Source: Streptomyces rhizosphaerihabitans (GTDB lineage Bacteria > Actinomycetota > Actinomycetes > Streptomycetales > Streptomycetaceae). From it: 64,000 bases of DNA. Positions 19,155 to 28,508 of the stretch are shown here, one piece after another. The translations under genes were made by a program, and so were the position numbers. Positions within the stretch are counted from its first letter, which is position 1; every line of letters begins with the position of its first letter. The stretch is taken from NCBI RefSeq assembly GCF_025399795.1, contig NZ_JAODTZ010000008.1, positions 186,001 through 250,000 on the forward strand, read 5' to 3'. The notes under the pieces were generated by a model. It made no database searches. It had not been told where the DNA came from and saw nothing but the letters and a program-made list of their open reading frames with translations.

Positions 19155-19394
19155 TCAGCCGCCGAGGATGCCGTTGGGCAGGACCGAGCCGATGGTGCCC
19201 GTCGGACTGGCCAGGAGATAGCCCAAGACATCCGCGGGATTGCCGAGGAGAGCCGGAGCCGGGACCGGGCCAAGGGGGGCTAGGGTGCCGGCAGCTTGGG
19301 CGCTGGTGACGCCGAGGGCGAAGAGTCCGGCTGCCAGCGCGACGACTGTCATCGAGCGAACTGCGGTCCGCCGAACGGCGGTGGGGGTGGTCAT
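19155..19394 (-). CDS. Small secreted protein, AICE cargo
   Basis: The 79-residue precursor begins MTTPTAVRR with GGAGGA seven bases upstream. A twin-Arg-containing basic region, a hydrophobic core and the AQA cleavage site after residue 34 form a signal peptide. The mature peptide of about 45 residues is rich in Pro, Gly and Leu and has no cysteine. It sits between attL and the integrase and is the element's outermost gene on that side. No family is recognised; similar short secreted peptides are common in Streptomyces. Confidence 0.7.
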   Translation of the reverse strand: MTTPTAVRRTAVRSMTVVALAAGLFALGVTSAQAAGTLAPLGPVPAPALLGNPADVLGYLLASPTGTIGSVLPNGILGG

Positions 19395-19578
19395 TTGTCC
19401 TCCACGTAGTTGCGGTTCACGGGCGGAGCGCGCCCGCCCAACTTGATCAACTCGACAACTGCGCAGAGCGTCAGGGGTTACTCCCGACTCCTCCCTGCGC
19501 GGCCGAACAGTTTGCCGCTGAGTACCTGAGGCGAGGCGGCACTGTCCGATTCTCGGACCGGGGTCAGACTCAGGCTTC

Positions 19579-20850
19579 TCAGCTGGTGGCCTTGCTTTCC
19601 CCTTCGTAGTGGAAAACGTCAGGGCCAAGCACGTCGTCCATCCGGTCCGACGCCGCACGCAACGTCGTCCCCATCACGTGTGCGTACGTGTCCAGCGTCA
19701 TCGTGATCGTGCTGTGGCCCAGTGTCTCCATGATGGTGCGGGCATCGACGCCTTGAGCGAGCAGAAGGGACGCGCATGTGTGCCGAAGATCGTGCACCCT
19801 TACGCGTCGCACCCGAGCGTCACGGCACAGGATGGTGAGCATCCGGTTCAAGCCTCTTGGGTCCGTGACTCCACCGGTTGCCGTGGTGAAAACGAGTCCG
19901 GCCGGCTGCCCCGGAGTCGGCTTCCACTTCGCCCCCGCGACCTTGCGCTCCCGGTCCTGCTGCTCCCGGTGCGCGGAGAGAGCCCGCACACAGCGTTGAG
20001 GCAGAGAGATCGTGCGGACGGAACGCTTCGTCTTGGGGGTACCGAAGATGAGTTCCCGCCGGATGCGCTGGACGTTCCGCCGGACCCGGAGCGTTCCGGT
20101 CGCGAGATCGATGTCCGACCACGTCAGCGCGAGTGCCTCCCCGCGTCGTAAGCCCGTGGACACGAGCAACAGCCACAGGGCGTGGAGCCGGTGGGGCTGA
20201 GCGACCTTGAGCAGCATCCGGACCTCTGCCGCGTCCAAGGGACGAACCTCCTGGGAGACGACAGTGGGTGTCTCCACGATCCGGGCGACGTTCCGCGCGA
20301 TCAGTTCCTCGCGCATCGCCTGTTGGAGCGCGGACCTCAGCACCGCGTGGATGTACTGGACCGTGCGGGCCGACGGCCGGCGCTTGCAGCAGCGCCCCAC
20401 CGCGCAGCAGACCCGCTTGTCCTCCGGTCGTTGGGTATCGGCGCCCCGCAGGCAGCAGAGGCACGCGACCTTGAACTCAGTGAGGAACCGCCGTACGTCC
20501 GTGGGCGACAACCGGTTGAGCCGCTTCTTGCCGAGGGCGGGACGGATATAGAGCCGGGACAGGCCCTCGTAGCTGTTGAGAGTCGCGGGCTTCAGCCGCT
20601 CCGGGGCGACGGTGGCCAACCAGTACGTCAGGTAGTCCCCGAACGCCATCGTGGATGACGCGGCGGGAATGCCCTGCCGCGTCAATTCCTGCAACTCGGT
20701 CAGCTTGTCCGCGACTTCTTCGCGGGTCTTGCCGTAGACGAACTTCCGGGTCCGGGTCCCGTCGGGGCGGTAGACGTAGGCGGCTGCCTGATAGCGGCCG
20801 TCCTTGCGCTTGGTGATCGTTCCTTCGCCGTTGGCGCGGCGCTTGGCCAT
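19579..20850 (-). CDS. int: Site-specific tyrosine integrase
   Basis: This 423-residue recombinase integrates and excises the AICE at tRNA-Arg. The N-terminal SAM-like DNA-binding region carries a cysteine cluster at ~130-155 (CLCC...CC...CC), a zinc-binding-like insert known in some AICE integrases. The catalytic domain has R235 (GLRRGE), Lys at ~273/275 (TPKTKRS), H353-x-x-R356 (HDLRH), H379 (LGHS) and the nucleophile Y389 (DTYAHV). All catalytic residues are present. The start codon overlaps the xis stop (TGATG), so the two are translationally coupled. It lies next to attL, as in pSAM2. Confidence 0.95.
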   Translation of the reverse strand: MAKRRANGEGTITKRKDGRYQAAAYVYRPDGTRTRKFVYGKTREEVADKLTELQELTRQGIPAASSTMAFGDYLTYWLATVAPERLKPATLNSYEGLSRLYIRPALGKKRLNRLSPTDVRRFLTEFKVACLCCLRGADTQRPEDKRVCCAVGRCCKRRPSARTVQYIHAVLRSALQQAMREELIARNVARIVETPTVVSQEVRPLDAAEVRMLLKVAQPHRLHALWLLLVSTGLRRGEALALTWSDIDLATGTLRVRRNVQRIRRELIFGTPKTKRSVRTISLPQRCVRALSAHREQQDRERKVAGAKWKPTPGQPAGLVFTTATGGVTDPRGLNRMLTILCRDARVRRVRVHDLRHTCASLLLAQGVDARTIMETLGHSTITMTLDTYAHVMGTTLRAASDRMDDVLGPDVFHYEGESKATS

Positions 20851-21065
20851 CAGGCGGCCTCCTCAAGTCGGTCTTGCATGTACTGGCGCACTGCGGCGAC
20901 CGGGACCCGGCGGGCGCGGCCAACGGTGAAGCTTTCGAGCTGCTTGGAGCGGAAGAGGTCGTAGACCTTGCTGCGGCTGAGGCGCAGCGCGTGCATGACC
21001 TCGGGAACCTTGAGTGCTTCAGGCGGAGCGGGGGCGACGGTGGGCACGACGAACCTCCGGGACAT
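20850..21065 (-). CDS. xis: Excisionase/MerR-like helix-turn-helix protein
   Basis: This 71-residue protein begins MSRRFVVPT. Its core LKVPEVMHALRLSRSKVYDLFRSKQLESFTVG is the winged helix of the excisionase DNA-binding family (helix_turn_helix_17). It should bend attachment-site DNA and direct the integrase toward excision. GAAGGGG lies about ten bases upstream. A longer reading from 21197 is open but has a repetitive, unlikely N-terminus. The stop overlaps the int start. Confidence 0.85.
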   Translation of the reverse strand: MSRRFVVPTVAPAPPEALKVPEVMHALRLSRSKVYDLFRSKQLESFTVGRARRVPVAAVRQYMQDRLEEAA

Positions 21066-21231
21066 GAAGGGGCCCCTTCGGGCCCCCTTCTGAGGGGCGC
21101 TACTTCCGCTACCGCCGCTACCGCGCAGGTCAGGGGCCTGTTCGAGGTAGCGGGAAGGGGTAGCGGTAGCGGATGGGTAGCGGGGCGGTAGCGGCAACCG
21201 AGGACGGTTGCCGCTACCGCGTTGGCGCAGG

Positions 21232-22377
21232 TCAGGTCAGGTTTTCGGTGCCCGGTAGCGGAGGTAGCGGACTTTCCGGGGGTGGGGGGCAGTAGCGGGC
21301 CCACGCGTCGTACAGATCGGTGGCGTAGTAGCCCTTGAGGACGCTCCCGGCGGTCTTGATGTTGCGGGAGGTGATCGGCTCGGTGTCGGCCGTCACGTAC
21401 TCCGCGAGCATCTTCGACAGCCGCCGGTTGTCGAGCGGCTTGCCGTTCAGATCGGCCCACGGGGCGTCGTCCAGGGAGTTGAGCCGGTCCAGGATGGCGA
21501 TGGTGGGCAGTCGGTCGATGCCGACCATGACGTGGTCACGCAGGTCGGTCAGCAGCCGGACTCCGAGACTGCCTTTGTCGTTGGCCCTGGAGGCACTCAC
21601 CAGCGTCACGCACGCCGCCCGGGCCCGCTCGGGCCAGTCGCCGCCGGCCGCGTCGGCGATGGCGAGCAGGGGTTCCCACACGTCCGCCGGGCGGTCGGTG
21701 ACGCCGTCGGGCATGTCGGGCCAGGCGCCCATGACGAACCCGCGGGCGTGTTCGGCCCATTGGGCGAGCCGGTCACGCAGCCGGTGCCCCTCGGCCTCGT
21801 GGAGCCGGGCGCGGAAGGCTTCGATGCGCTCGTTGCGGGCCCGGCGGCGCATCCGGATGACGATGGAGCGGGTCATGATCGTGTCCGGGAGCGCCCCGAG
21901 TCCGGCGACGGCGACGCCGCAGTACGAGGGGAAAGCCTGAACGGTCTGGTTGCCGCCGTCGCCGATGCACCGGTAGGTGACCCCGGTCCGGCGGTGTCCG
22001 GCGTTCAGGAACCCGCGCAGCTCCTCGTTGTCTCCCGCCTTGGGCCCGAAGACGGTGTCGATCTCGTCAAACAGGATCGTGGGCCGGCCGTTCGGTCCGG
22101 ACACCGACCGGAACAGGGCGGCGGCGGACGCGTTGACGGCCGTCATCGGTTCGGGCACGAGGGTTTCCACGATCTCCAGCGCCCGGGACTTCCCCGACCC
22201 GGGTTCCGGGGAGAGGAAGGCGAGGCGGGGGGTGGAGTCGAAGCAGTCGAGCAGGTGGGCGTGTGCGTCCCACAGCGCGACGGCGACGTAGGCGGCCTCG
22301 TGCGGGAAGACGTTGAAGCGTCGGTGGAAGGCTTCCACCTCGTCCAGCAGCGCGGCCCCGTCGATGGTGTCGGTCAT
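21232..22377 (-). CDS. DUF3631 P-loop ATPase, replication accessory
   Basis: This 381-residue protein has Walker A PEPGSGKSRA (GSGKS at 60-64) and Walker B ILFDEID (101-107), followed by a GVTYRCIG...FPSYCGVAVAGLG sensor region and the DUF3631 helical C-terminus. Such proteins accompany prim-pol genes in AICEs and plasmids, and are thought to act as helicases or loaders in replication. The start overlaps the upstream gene (ATGA). The next gene downstream is xis, after a 166-bp gap containing repeats of GCTACCGC. Confidence 0.85.
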   Translation of the reverse strand: MTDTIDGAALLDEVEAFHRRFNVFPHEAAYVAVALWDAHAHLLDCFDSTPRLAFLSPEPGSGKSRALEIVETLVPEPMTAVNASAAALFRSVSGPNGRPTILFDEIDTVFGPKAGDNEELRGFLNAGHRRTGVTYRCIGDGGNQTVQAFPSYCGVAVAGLGALPDTIMTRSIVIRMRRRARNERIEAFRARLHEAEGHRLRDRLAQWAEHARGFVMGAWPDMPDGVTDRPADVWEPLLAIADAAGGDWPERARAACVTLVSASRANDKGSLGVRLLTDLRDHVMVGIDRLPTIAILDRLNSLDDAPWADLNGKPLDNRRLSKMLAEYVTADTEPITSRNIKTAGSVLKGYYATDLYDAWARYCPPPPESPLPPLPGTENLT

Positions 22378-22805
22378 GCGGCGGCCCTCCCTTCGATGAG
22401 TGCGGGGGCTCCGGTGCAGAAGTGCTTGTGCGCGGCGTACTCCGCGACGAGAGCAGCCACGTCGGCGGCCCCGCTCGCGGTGACGGCTTCACCGCACGAG
22501 CAGGCGAACGCGGCCGACGGGGTGTCGCCGTGCCGCGTGGACCAGCGGGCGCCGTCCTTGTGGTGGCGGTAGACCGGCGGGGCGTAGATGCGAATACCGG
22601 GCCGCTCCGGCGTCGGATCACCGCCGTCGCCGCGACCCGGGCCCGTCGGGAAGCGGTTCGAGCGGGGAAGGACAGAAAGGACGCCCTGAAGGGCGACGAC
22701 CTTCGACTCGCCCACGGCCGCCGTGTCCACAGGCTGTGGAGCGGCGTGCGACCCGTCCGGGGTGGTGGTGATGCTCTTCAGAGGGAGATGCCGGCGGGTG
22801 CTCAT
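22374..22805 (-). CDS. Small AICE protein with Cys/His cluster
   Basis: This 143-residue protein sits between prim-pol and the DUF3631 ATPase, coupled to both by ATGA overlaps. Its first half is basic and Pro-rich; its second half contains FACSCGEAV and HKHFC, a plausible CxC...HxxxC zinc site. I do not recognise a family. Coupling to the replication genes suggests a role in plasmid-like replication or its control. Confidence 0.75.
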   Translation of the reverse strand: MSTRRHLPLKSITTTPDGSHAAPQPVDTAAVGESKVVALQGVLSVLPRSNRFPTGPGRGDGGDPTPERPGIRIYAPPVYRHHKDGARWSTRHGDTPSAAFACSCGEAVTASGAADVAALVAEYAAHKHFCTGAPALIEGRAAA

Positions 22806-23716
22806 GCCGTCGCCCGGCGGGTCTGGTTGTGGGCGATGGACCAGTCGAGTGCGCTGCGCAGGGTGGAGCGGCACTCGGCTGCGGACAGTCCGGCCGCCTC
22901 GCCCCCTGCCTGAAGAGCCTGCTCGACCACGTGCCGGGGGAGGTCGCCCCACGCGACGAACCGCCCCAACGCCCGTGCGGCACGGAACAACTTCGCTTCC
23001 CTCTCACCGACTTGAGCGGAAGCCACGCTCCGCGTCTCGTCGGCGAGCGCTACATCCGCGTATCGACTTGTTTGCCCCACTACGGCCACCGAAGGGGCCT
23101 GAGAGGGCTTGGGGGCGGGTTGCAGGATGCTCTGGAGCCACGAGGGCAGCGGGGCCACCACGGAGCCGCACAGCGCTTCGTAGGTTCCTGCCGGGGTGGT
23201 GCTGCCGGCGGCGACGACGTATCCGCCCCAGGCTCGGGTGTCCACCGAATCGGCAACCGTGCCTTGGGTGTTGGTCATCCGGATGCCGGGCGGGGTGGTG
23301 AAGTACAGGTGGGTTCCGCCGCTCGCGGTCCGCACCCGGTAGGTGTCGGGGACGGCGTGACCGGCGCGCTCGCAGAGCGCTCCAAAGGTTGCCGCGCCGT
23401 CAGGCGCGTCCGAACTGCCCTTGTGCTCTGGGGTGTCCAGGTCGATGACCAGCAGCCCGGACGGGCCGGTGGCGATACCGACGTTGAACGGCGTCCGCGA
23501 CCATGCGGCGCGGATGCGGTCCGGGTTGGTCGTGGCCTGCTGCTCCCACTTCCGATGCCCTTCCCCGCACGGTCCCGTGCGGGGGCATGTCCGCTCGCCG
23601 TGCAGTGCTGGGAGCTTGCCGCCGGGGCGTAGAGGGAAGACGTGCCATCCGCGTTCCGCGGCCGTCAGAGCTGCGGCGAGTAAGGGCCCTCGCCGACTGT
23701 CGGTCAGTTGCGTCAT
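22802..23716 (-). CDS. AICE replication prim-pol protein (RepPP type)
   Basis: This 304-residue protein has the Prim-Pol catalytic acids in VIDLD (D92, D94), the His in GGTHLYF (H136), and the VDTRAWGGYVVAAGS segment, followed by a helical C-terminal module. GERTCPRTGPCGEGHRKW near residue 40-57 is a metal-binding-like insertion typical of actinobacterial members. It is thought to start element replication after excision. The ATG is preceded by GGAG about 11 bases upstream, and the stop overlaps the next gene. It is the second prim-pol in the window and only distantly similar to the one at 3072-3953. Confidence 0.88.
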   Translation of the reverse strand: MTQLTDSRRGPLLAAALTAAERGWHVFPLRPGGKLPALHGERTCPRTGPCGEGHRKWEQQATTNPDRIRAAWSRTPFNVGIATGPSGLLVIDLDTPEHKGSSDAPDGAATFGALCERAGHAVPDTYRVRTASGGTHLYFTTPPGIRMTNTQGTVADSVDTRAWGGYVVAAGSTTPAGTYEALCGSVVAPLPSWLQSILQPAPKPSQAPSVAVVGQTSRYADVALADETRSVASAQVGEREAKLFRAARALGRFVAWGDLPRHVVEQALQAGGEAAGLSAAECRSTLRSALDWSIAHNQTRRATA

Positions 23717-23802
23717 GCTGGATGTCTCCAGTTCCTTGATGAGTTGCTGGTGAGCAAGGGCGGCCCCGGTTCTTGGCGGAGTGGGGGCCGCCCTTGGCGT
23801 AG

Positions 23803-24270
23803 CTAGCTGTAGAAGCGGTTGCGCTTGATCACGGCCTTGCGGATGTTGACCGTCGTCCCGGTGCCCTTGGGGCCGGACGCGGAGAAGATCTGCATGGCAA
23901 TCCATCCGCCGAAGATGACGGCGGCGAGGGTGATCAGTTGGGTGATGAGCGCGGTCAGTGCGGCGATGAACGTCGTCAGCAGCAACAGCCCGCCGCACAC
24001 CGCGGCGAAGCCGACGCCGCCGAGGGCGATGTTCACGGCTGTCCGGGAGACGGCCGGCTTGACCGCGAGCGGTGCCGGCTGGACGGGGTTGATGGCGTAG
24101 CCGGTGACGACCCGCCCGTCGGGCAGGACCACGCTCGCTACCGCCGGAACGCTGCCCGGCTGCACCGGTATGAGTGGCGCCGGTGCCACGGCGGCGGGGG
24201 CGAGCGGAACGGGCCTGTGGACTTCCACGGCGGTCGCGGGGCGGTGGTCGGTGGGGTGTTCGGGGTACAT
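23803..24270 (-). CDS. Two-helix membrane protein of the AICE
   Basis: This 155-residue protein has a cytoplasmic Pro/Val-rich N-terminal half with a short globular element (VVLPDGRVVTGYAINP). Two transmembrane segments follow at about 95-117 and 122-142, with a basic C-terminus. Similar proteins accompany spread genes in Streptomyces conjugative plasmids, where membrane Spd proteins help intramycelial spread. It lies between the transfer ATPase and prim-pol genes. Confidence 0.7.
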   Translation of the reverse strand: MYPEHPTDHRPATAVEVHRPVPLAPAAVAPAPLIPVQPGSVPAVASVVLPDGRVVTGYAINPVQPAPLAVKPAVSRTAVNIALGGVGFAAVCGGLLLLTTFIAALTALITQLITLAAVIFGGWIAMQIFSASGPKGTGTTVNIRKAVIKRNRFYS

Positions 24271-24412
24271 GCGGAATCCCTTCCGGTGCTCGGTCAGGGA
24301 GGCGGAGCCGCCCCCTTGCGGGGTGGCTGTGGAGGGGGTTTTCGGGGTCTGACCTGGGTTGCCTCCCTGCTTCCCTGATGGATCATTCGTGCAGCTCAGG
24401 GCCAAGGAGGGG

Positions 24413-24454
24413 GGTCAGGGAGGCGGTTAGGGAGTTCTCCCTGCCTCCCTGACC
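24413..24454 (-). terminator. Hairpin behind the transfer ATPase gene
   Basis: GGTCAGGGAGGC (24413-24424) pairs with GCCTCCCTGACC (24443-24454). An inner AGGGAG/CTCCCT extension is separated by a 4-nt bulge. It lies 21 bp after the stop of the leftward gene. Confidence 0.6.
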
Positions 24455-24474
24455 CGGAACGGGTCGGCTCCCTG

Positions 24475-26592
24475 TCATCCGCCGGCGAAAGCGGAACCGT
24501 CCGTGTCGCGGTTGGTGAGTGCTCGGGCGACGCGTTCGGCGGCGACGACCATGCGGCCGTCGGACTTGTAGGGCTCCGCGCCGGCGTCCTCCAGGACTCG
24601 CTTGAGGTCCAGGAACGACCAGTCGCCGTAGGCGTCCTCGTTCAGCGCAGTGAGCCGCTTGAGGACGTCCTGTGTCTTCAGCCGCGGCTTGTCGCCGAGG
24701 ACGGCGGCGATGTCGGCGAGCGGGTCTCGCTCCTCGCCCTGCTCGATCACGGTCAGGGTGGTGACCCCGTCGCGCAGGGCTTTGGCCCGGTCGGCGATGG
24801 CGGTCGCCTCGTCGGTGTCGATGTAGTGCGTGCGGACCGTGATGGACGCCTGCCCCGCCGGGATGGCGATGCCGTCGGAGGCGACGACGACCGTGCCCTT
24901 GTCGAGCCCGGGGCGCAGCAGGTTCGGCGCAGCGCCGCCGTCGACGGCCTTGTCGCCGAGGGCCATGCGGGCCTGCTGCTCGGTGCCGAGGGCGAGGGAG
25001 GCGCGGGTGTGGGCGCCTTCGCGGACCAGCTTGGGCAGGTTCTCGTTGGTCGGGTCCTGGGTGCCCTGCCACATCAGGACGTTGACCGCACGGCCCTGGT
25101 TGTGGATCTTGCGGACGGCCATGAAGTAGCGGGAGTTGGCCTTGGCGCCGCCGTAGGGGCGCTTGTCCTCATCCTTGGCCGGGCACATGAACGCGACCTG
25201 CGCCTCGTCCACGATCACGATCAGCGCGGGGAACTTGGTGCCGGGCGGGGCCTGGAGACGGCGGTTCATCTCGTCCACGGCGCCCTCGGCCATCTCGGTT
25301 ACCTGGATCACGTGGTCGTCGGTCGGCCCCTCGATCAGCGTCGTGGCCACGCCGTCGAACATCCGCCAGTCCCCGGCACCCTTCAGATCGCCCATGAGGA
25401 ATTGCACCGACCTGTCCAGGGCCAGCCACAGCGCGAGCGACCGCAGCGCGGCCGTCTTCCCCTGGTTCGACAGACCCGTAATCAACAGATGCCGCTGGAA
25501 CAGAGACAGGGCCGCAGCATCCCCGCGCAGGTCCTCACCCCACGGGGCACGGCCCTTGGCGTAGTCGGCGGTCATCGTCTCGTCTGTGACCAGCGGCGAC
25601 GGGCCGATCGGCTCGTCCAGCGCACCCGAGTCGGCGACCCACAGGCGGACCGTGCGGGCCGCGGTGGGGATGGTGATGAACACCTCGTGCTCGTGCCGGG
25701 TCAGGTTCTCCGCGAGCTTCCGACGCCGGTTCTGCACCTCGATCGTGGACACCCCGGACGGGAGGGTGACGTCGACCTCGACGCCGCATCCGGCCATCCG
25801 GATCGGCCCGAGCATCGACGCGCCCGCGTCCCCCATGTCCTTGATCGCGTTCCGCAGGGCGGGCACGCCGAGGTCGCGCAGGGCCTTGACCACGATCGAC
25901 GGGGTGATCGGCTCCCCCTCGCTCGATCGGACGTGGTCGGGCAGGGCCCAGGCGGGTGCGGCCTGCTGCCTGCTCCCCACCGCCCATAAGGCGAGCAGGG
26001 CCAGGAACGGACCGATCGAGAGGGCAGGACCCCACACCACCTGAACGATCCTGATCAGCAGGTTGATGAACTCGATCGTTGCCATCAACGGTGTGACGAC
26101 CTGCGTGACGTCCTTCGTCGCGATCGCCATCACGACCCCGAGCGCGACCAGCGACCCGACGCCCATGCCCGCGGTGACGGCGGCGCCCTTGGCCGCGTCG
26201 AGCGGGGAGTGGAGCAGGTCCATGCGGCGCCGGTGGCGGGCCTCGCGGAAGTGTTGCCCCCGCTCCTCCCACTCCGCGGCCACCTCGTAGTTCCCCGCGG
26301 CCTCGGCCGCGCGGAACATCCGCTCGTACCGGGACGCGGTCCGCCCGTCCCACGTCCGCTTCGCCGCGATCCTCGCCCCGCCGGCGACGTACAGGGTGTG
26401 CCGGGCGACGGCCCGGGCGGTCGTCTTGGTCGTCTCGTGCGTGACCGCCGTGCGGATCGCGCGGCCGGAGCGGACCCACAGCGGCACGGGCGGCGCGGGT
26501 GCCGGTTCGGGGACCACGGTCAATGTGGTCACGGCGGCCGACTCGGCGGCCGGGTCGGTGTTCTTGCGCAGGTGAACGACGTTCTCACTCAT
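24475..26592 (-). CDS. FtsK/SpoIIIE-like transfer ATPase (Tra/TraB type)
   Basis: This 705-residue motor protein has membrane segments at ~138-160 and ~178-205, then a RecA-like core with Walker A GLSNQGKT (373-380) and Walker B LIVIVDEA (457-464). The C-terminal ~70 residues form a winged-helix module that should read 8-bp-type recognition repeats (clt). Streptomyces elements move double-stranded DNA between mycelia with this single protein instead of a type IV secretion system. The start MSENVVHL is preceded by AGGAG at a long spacing; an extended reading is open upstream but improbable. Confidence 0.9.
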   Translation of the reverse strand: MSENVVHLRKNTDPAAESAAVTTLTVVPEPAPAPPVPLWVRSGRAIRTAVTHETTKTTARAVARHTLYVAGGARIAAKRTWDGRTASRYERMFRAAEAAGNYEVAAEWEERGQHFREARHRRRMDLLHSPLDAAKGAAVTAGMGVGSLVALGVVMAIATKDVTQVVTPLMATIEFINLLIRIVQVVWGPALSIGPFLALLALWAVGSRQQAAPAWALPDHVRSSEGEPITPSIVVKALRDLGVPALRNAIKDMGDAGASMLGPIRMAGCGVEVDVTLPSGVSTIEVQNRRRKLAENLTRHEHEVFITIPTAARTVRLWVADSGALDEPIGPSPLVTDETMTADYAKGRAPWGEDLRGDAAALSLFQRHLLITGLSNQGKTAALRSLALWLALDRSVQFLMGDLKGAGDWRMFDGVATTLIEGPTDDHVIQVTEMAEGAVDEMNRRLQAPPGTKFPALIVIVDEAQVAFMCPAKDEDKRPYGGAKANSRYFMAVRKIHNQGRAVNVLMWQGTQDPTNENLPKLVREGAHTRASLALGTEQQARMALGDKAVDGGAAPNLLRPGLDKGTVVVASDGIAIPAGQASITVRTHYIDTDEATAIADRAKALRDGVTTLTVIEQGEERDPLADIAAVLGDKPRLKTQDVLKRLTALNEDAYGDWSFLDLKRVLEDAGAEPYKSDGRMVVAAERVARALTNRDTDGSAFAGG

Positions 26593-26675
26593 AGTTGGAG
26601 ACACTCCTGACTGCCCCGTGTCCGGGGTGAAAGTGATAGGGGAAGTGCCGTGCGGGCCGGTGGCGCGGGTGCGGG

Positions 26676-26993
26676 CTACCACCAGCCGGAGGACTTCTTG
26701 GCGGCCTTGGCGCGGGCGGCCTCGGTGACGATGCGCTGCCGCTCGATCTGCAACGCGGTCATCTCCGCGATCAGCCGCGTCTCGGCCGACGTGGAGACGG
26801 ACTCGATCCGGCTGTCGGCGCGGCCGGTGCTCTTGCCGCGCATGACCCGGTAGGAGCCGCCGGCGAGCGCGGCGAGCATCGCGCGCCGCTCCGAACCGGT
26901 GAGCGGCCACAGTTCGCCGCGGCGGACGGCGTCGAGCTTGCGGTTCGTCTCGCGGATCGCGCGGTCCAGGCGGCGGGTGTCGGGCTTGGACAT
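26676..26993 (-). CDS. Small helical AICE protein
   Basis: This 105-residue, strongly basic, mostly helical protein starts MSKPDTRRLDRAIRE and ends AKKSSGWW. No domain is recognised. It lies between the transfer ATPase and a tight cluster of short genes in the same direction, so it is part of the transfer operon. Confidence 0.7.
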   Translation of the reverse strand: MSKPDTRRLDRAIRETNRKLDAVRRGELWPLTGSERRAMLAALAGGSYRVMRGKSTGRADSRIESVSTSAETRLIAEMTALQIERQRIVTEAARAKAAKKSSGWW

Positions 26994-26995
26994 GG

Positions 26996-27208
26996 TCAGG
27001 CCGTCCTTCCGGCGTGCGGGGCGAAGATGAGGTGGATGTCGTCGAGCCGACCGGTCACTCCCTGGGAGCCGAGCCAGGCCGCGACTTCGCGGGTGACCCG
27101 GTCCCAACAGAAGGAGACGGGGACGGTGACGGTGCCGTGGGCGAACGCGCGGCCCTCGCCGGGCACCGTCACCCAGGCGTGCCACGCGTAATCGATCGTG
27201 CTGGTCAC
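26996..27208 (-). CDS. Small AICE protein
   Basis: This 70-residue protein starts at a GTG with GAGGAG nine bases upstream; the stop is two bases before the next gene. It contains a predicted beta-rich first half (YAWHAWVTVP) and TREVAAWLGSQGV helix. No family is recognised, though similar small proteins are frequent in Streptomyces AICE transfer regions. Confidence 0.65.
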   Translation of the reverse strand: MTSTIDYAWHAWVTVPGEGRAFAHGTVTVPVSFCWDRVTREVAAWLGSQGVTGRLDDIHLIFAPHAGRTA

Positions 27209-27237
27209 AGCGGAACTCCTCGGGGATGTCGGGGTGT

Positions 27238-27618
27238 TCAGGCGGTGCGCTGGTCCTCGGGGTAGGCGCAGGGCACGCAGGTCCCGAGCGAGGCGGGGAT
27301 GACGTATCCGGCGTCGGTGCGGCACTGCGGGCAGGTGCGGCGCGCGAGCATCGCCTTGGCGAGCGCGGCCCGCCGGCCCGGGGTCATCGGGCGGACGGGC
27401 TTGGCCCGGTCGACGCGGTACAGGTAGGCGACCAGCGGGCCGCGCCGATACCGCGGGCGCAGGACCTGCGCCGCGATCGGCTGCCCGCCCGGACGCAGCC
27501 CCCGGGCCCGCAACTGCCGGCGTGTGGCGAACCCGTCCGGGGCGAGACGCCACGGGAACGTCGGTATCCCGTAGCGGGCGCCGTTCGGGTCGAAGCACTT
27601 GCCGAGCGAGCCGCCCAT
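27238..27618 (-). CDS. Small AICE protein with paired CxxC
   Basis: This 126-residue basic protein (MGGSLGKCFDPNGARYG) ends with CPQC (about residue 101) and CVPC (about 118), a zinc-ribbon-like arrangement. The middle RRQLRARGLRPGG...YLYRVD segment is typical of a conserved hypothetical family found in AICEs. The start overlaps the stop of the spread protein gene (TGATG). Confidence 0.75.
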   Translation of the reverse strand: MGGSLGKCFDPNGARYGIPTFPWRLAPDGFATRRQLRARGLRPGGQPIAAQVLRPRYRRGPLVAYLYRVDRAKPVRPMTPGRRAALAKAMLARRTCPQCRTDAGYVIPASLGTCVPCAYPEDQRTA

Positions 27619-28508
27619 CAGGCGGTGTTGGCGGCGCGTTCGGTGAGCAGGGTGTCGCGCAGCATCCGGGCGTTTGCCGGCGACGTGCGGACCGTGCGCC
27701 GGATGCCCTCCGCCGTGACCTGCCCGTCCGACCAATCGGCCGTTGCGGTGCGGGCCTCATCGAGCAGTTGAGCCGCCGTCCGGCGGGGCCGTGCCGATCG
27801 GGCCACCTCCGGGACTCGTCCCGTCGCCCGGCGCGTACGGGTCGACTCCGCCGCGACCGGACGGCGCTCGGTCGCGGCGAGCAGAGCGGGCGCCGGGGTC
27901 GGGATCGGCTTGGCGAGCGGGGTCGACTTCAGGAAGTCGACCGTCACCGGGTCGGGCATCCGCACCGGGAGTACCGGGGCGGGTGCCGGGGTCGATACCG
28001 GGAGGTCAGCCGTAGACCGATTCCTTGCGATCTCGGTAGATTTCTCCGCATTCGTGTCCGACGCCGGAATCGGGGCGGGACGGTGGTGCAGGACCTTGGC
28101 GACCAGGTCGGAACCGAAGTAGATCGAGCCGACCGGAAGTGACGTCGCGAGCAGGACCAGGGCCCAGTTGGCGGGATCCCAGTCGGCGAGGCGGGTCCAG
28201 TCGAGTTGGGCGTCGTGCAGCTTGGGCACGAGGCCGTGCACGTAGTTGAGGACCAGTGAGGCGAGCGTGTAGGTGCCCAGCACCCGCAACGCGAACGTCC
28301 GGTCCCTGCCCGCGAGCACGAGGGTGGCGACCAGGGCCAGGGCCATCAGGCCGTCGACCACGAACGGGTAGAGCGTCGCGGCCGTGTTGTCCGCGCCGAC
28401 CGCGTTCGCGATGTCCCGCAACGCGTTCCACGAGACCCGGAACGCCATCGCGACCACGGCGACCAGGGCCAGCACGAGAGCGGTCCTGCCTTTGCGGTGC
28501 AGGCTCAT
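27618..28508 (-). CDS. DUF2637 (SpdB2-like) spread protein
   Basis: This 296-residue protein has four hydrophobic segments in the first ~145 residues (starting at ~10, ~47, ~77 and ~112), matching DUF2637. A Pro/Ala-rich cytoplasmic linker follows, then a C-terminal helical winged-helix-like region (TAAQLLDEAR...RTSPANARML). Members act in intramycelial spread of Streptomyces plasmids, working with the Tra ATPase at septal membranes. It is coupled by overlaps to both flanking genes. Confidence 0.85.
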   Translation of the reverse strand: MSLHRKGRTALVLALVAVVAMAFRVSWNALRDIANAVGADNTAATLYPFVVDGLMALALVATLVLAGRDRTFALRVLGTYTLASLVLNYVHGLVPKLHDAQLDWTRLADWDPANWALVLLATSLPVGSIYFGSDLVAKVLHHRPAPIPASDTNAEKSTEIARNRSTADLPVSTPAPAPVLPVRMPDPVTVDFLKSTPLAKPIPTPAPALLAATERRPVAAESTRTRRATGRVPEVARSARPRRTAAQLLDEARTATADWSDGQVTAEGIRRTVRTSPANARMLRDTLLTERAANTA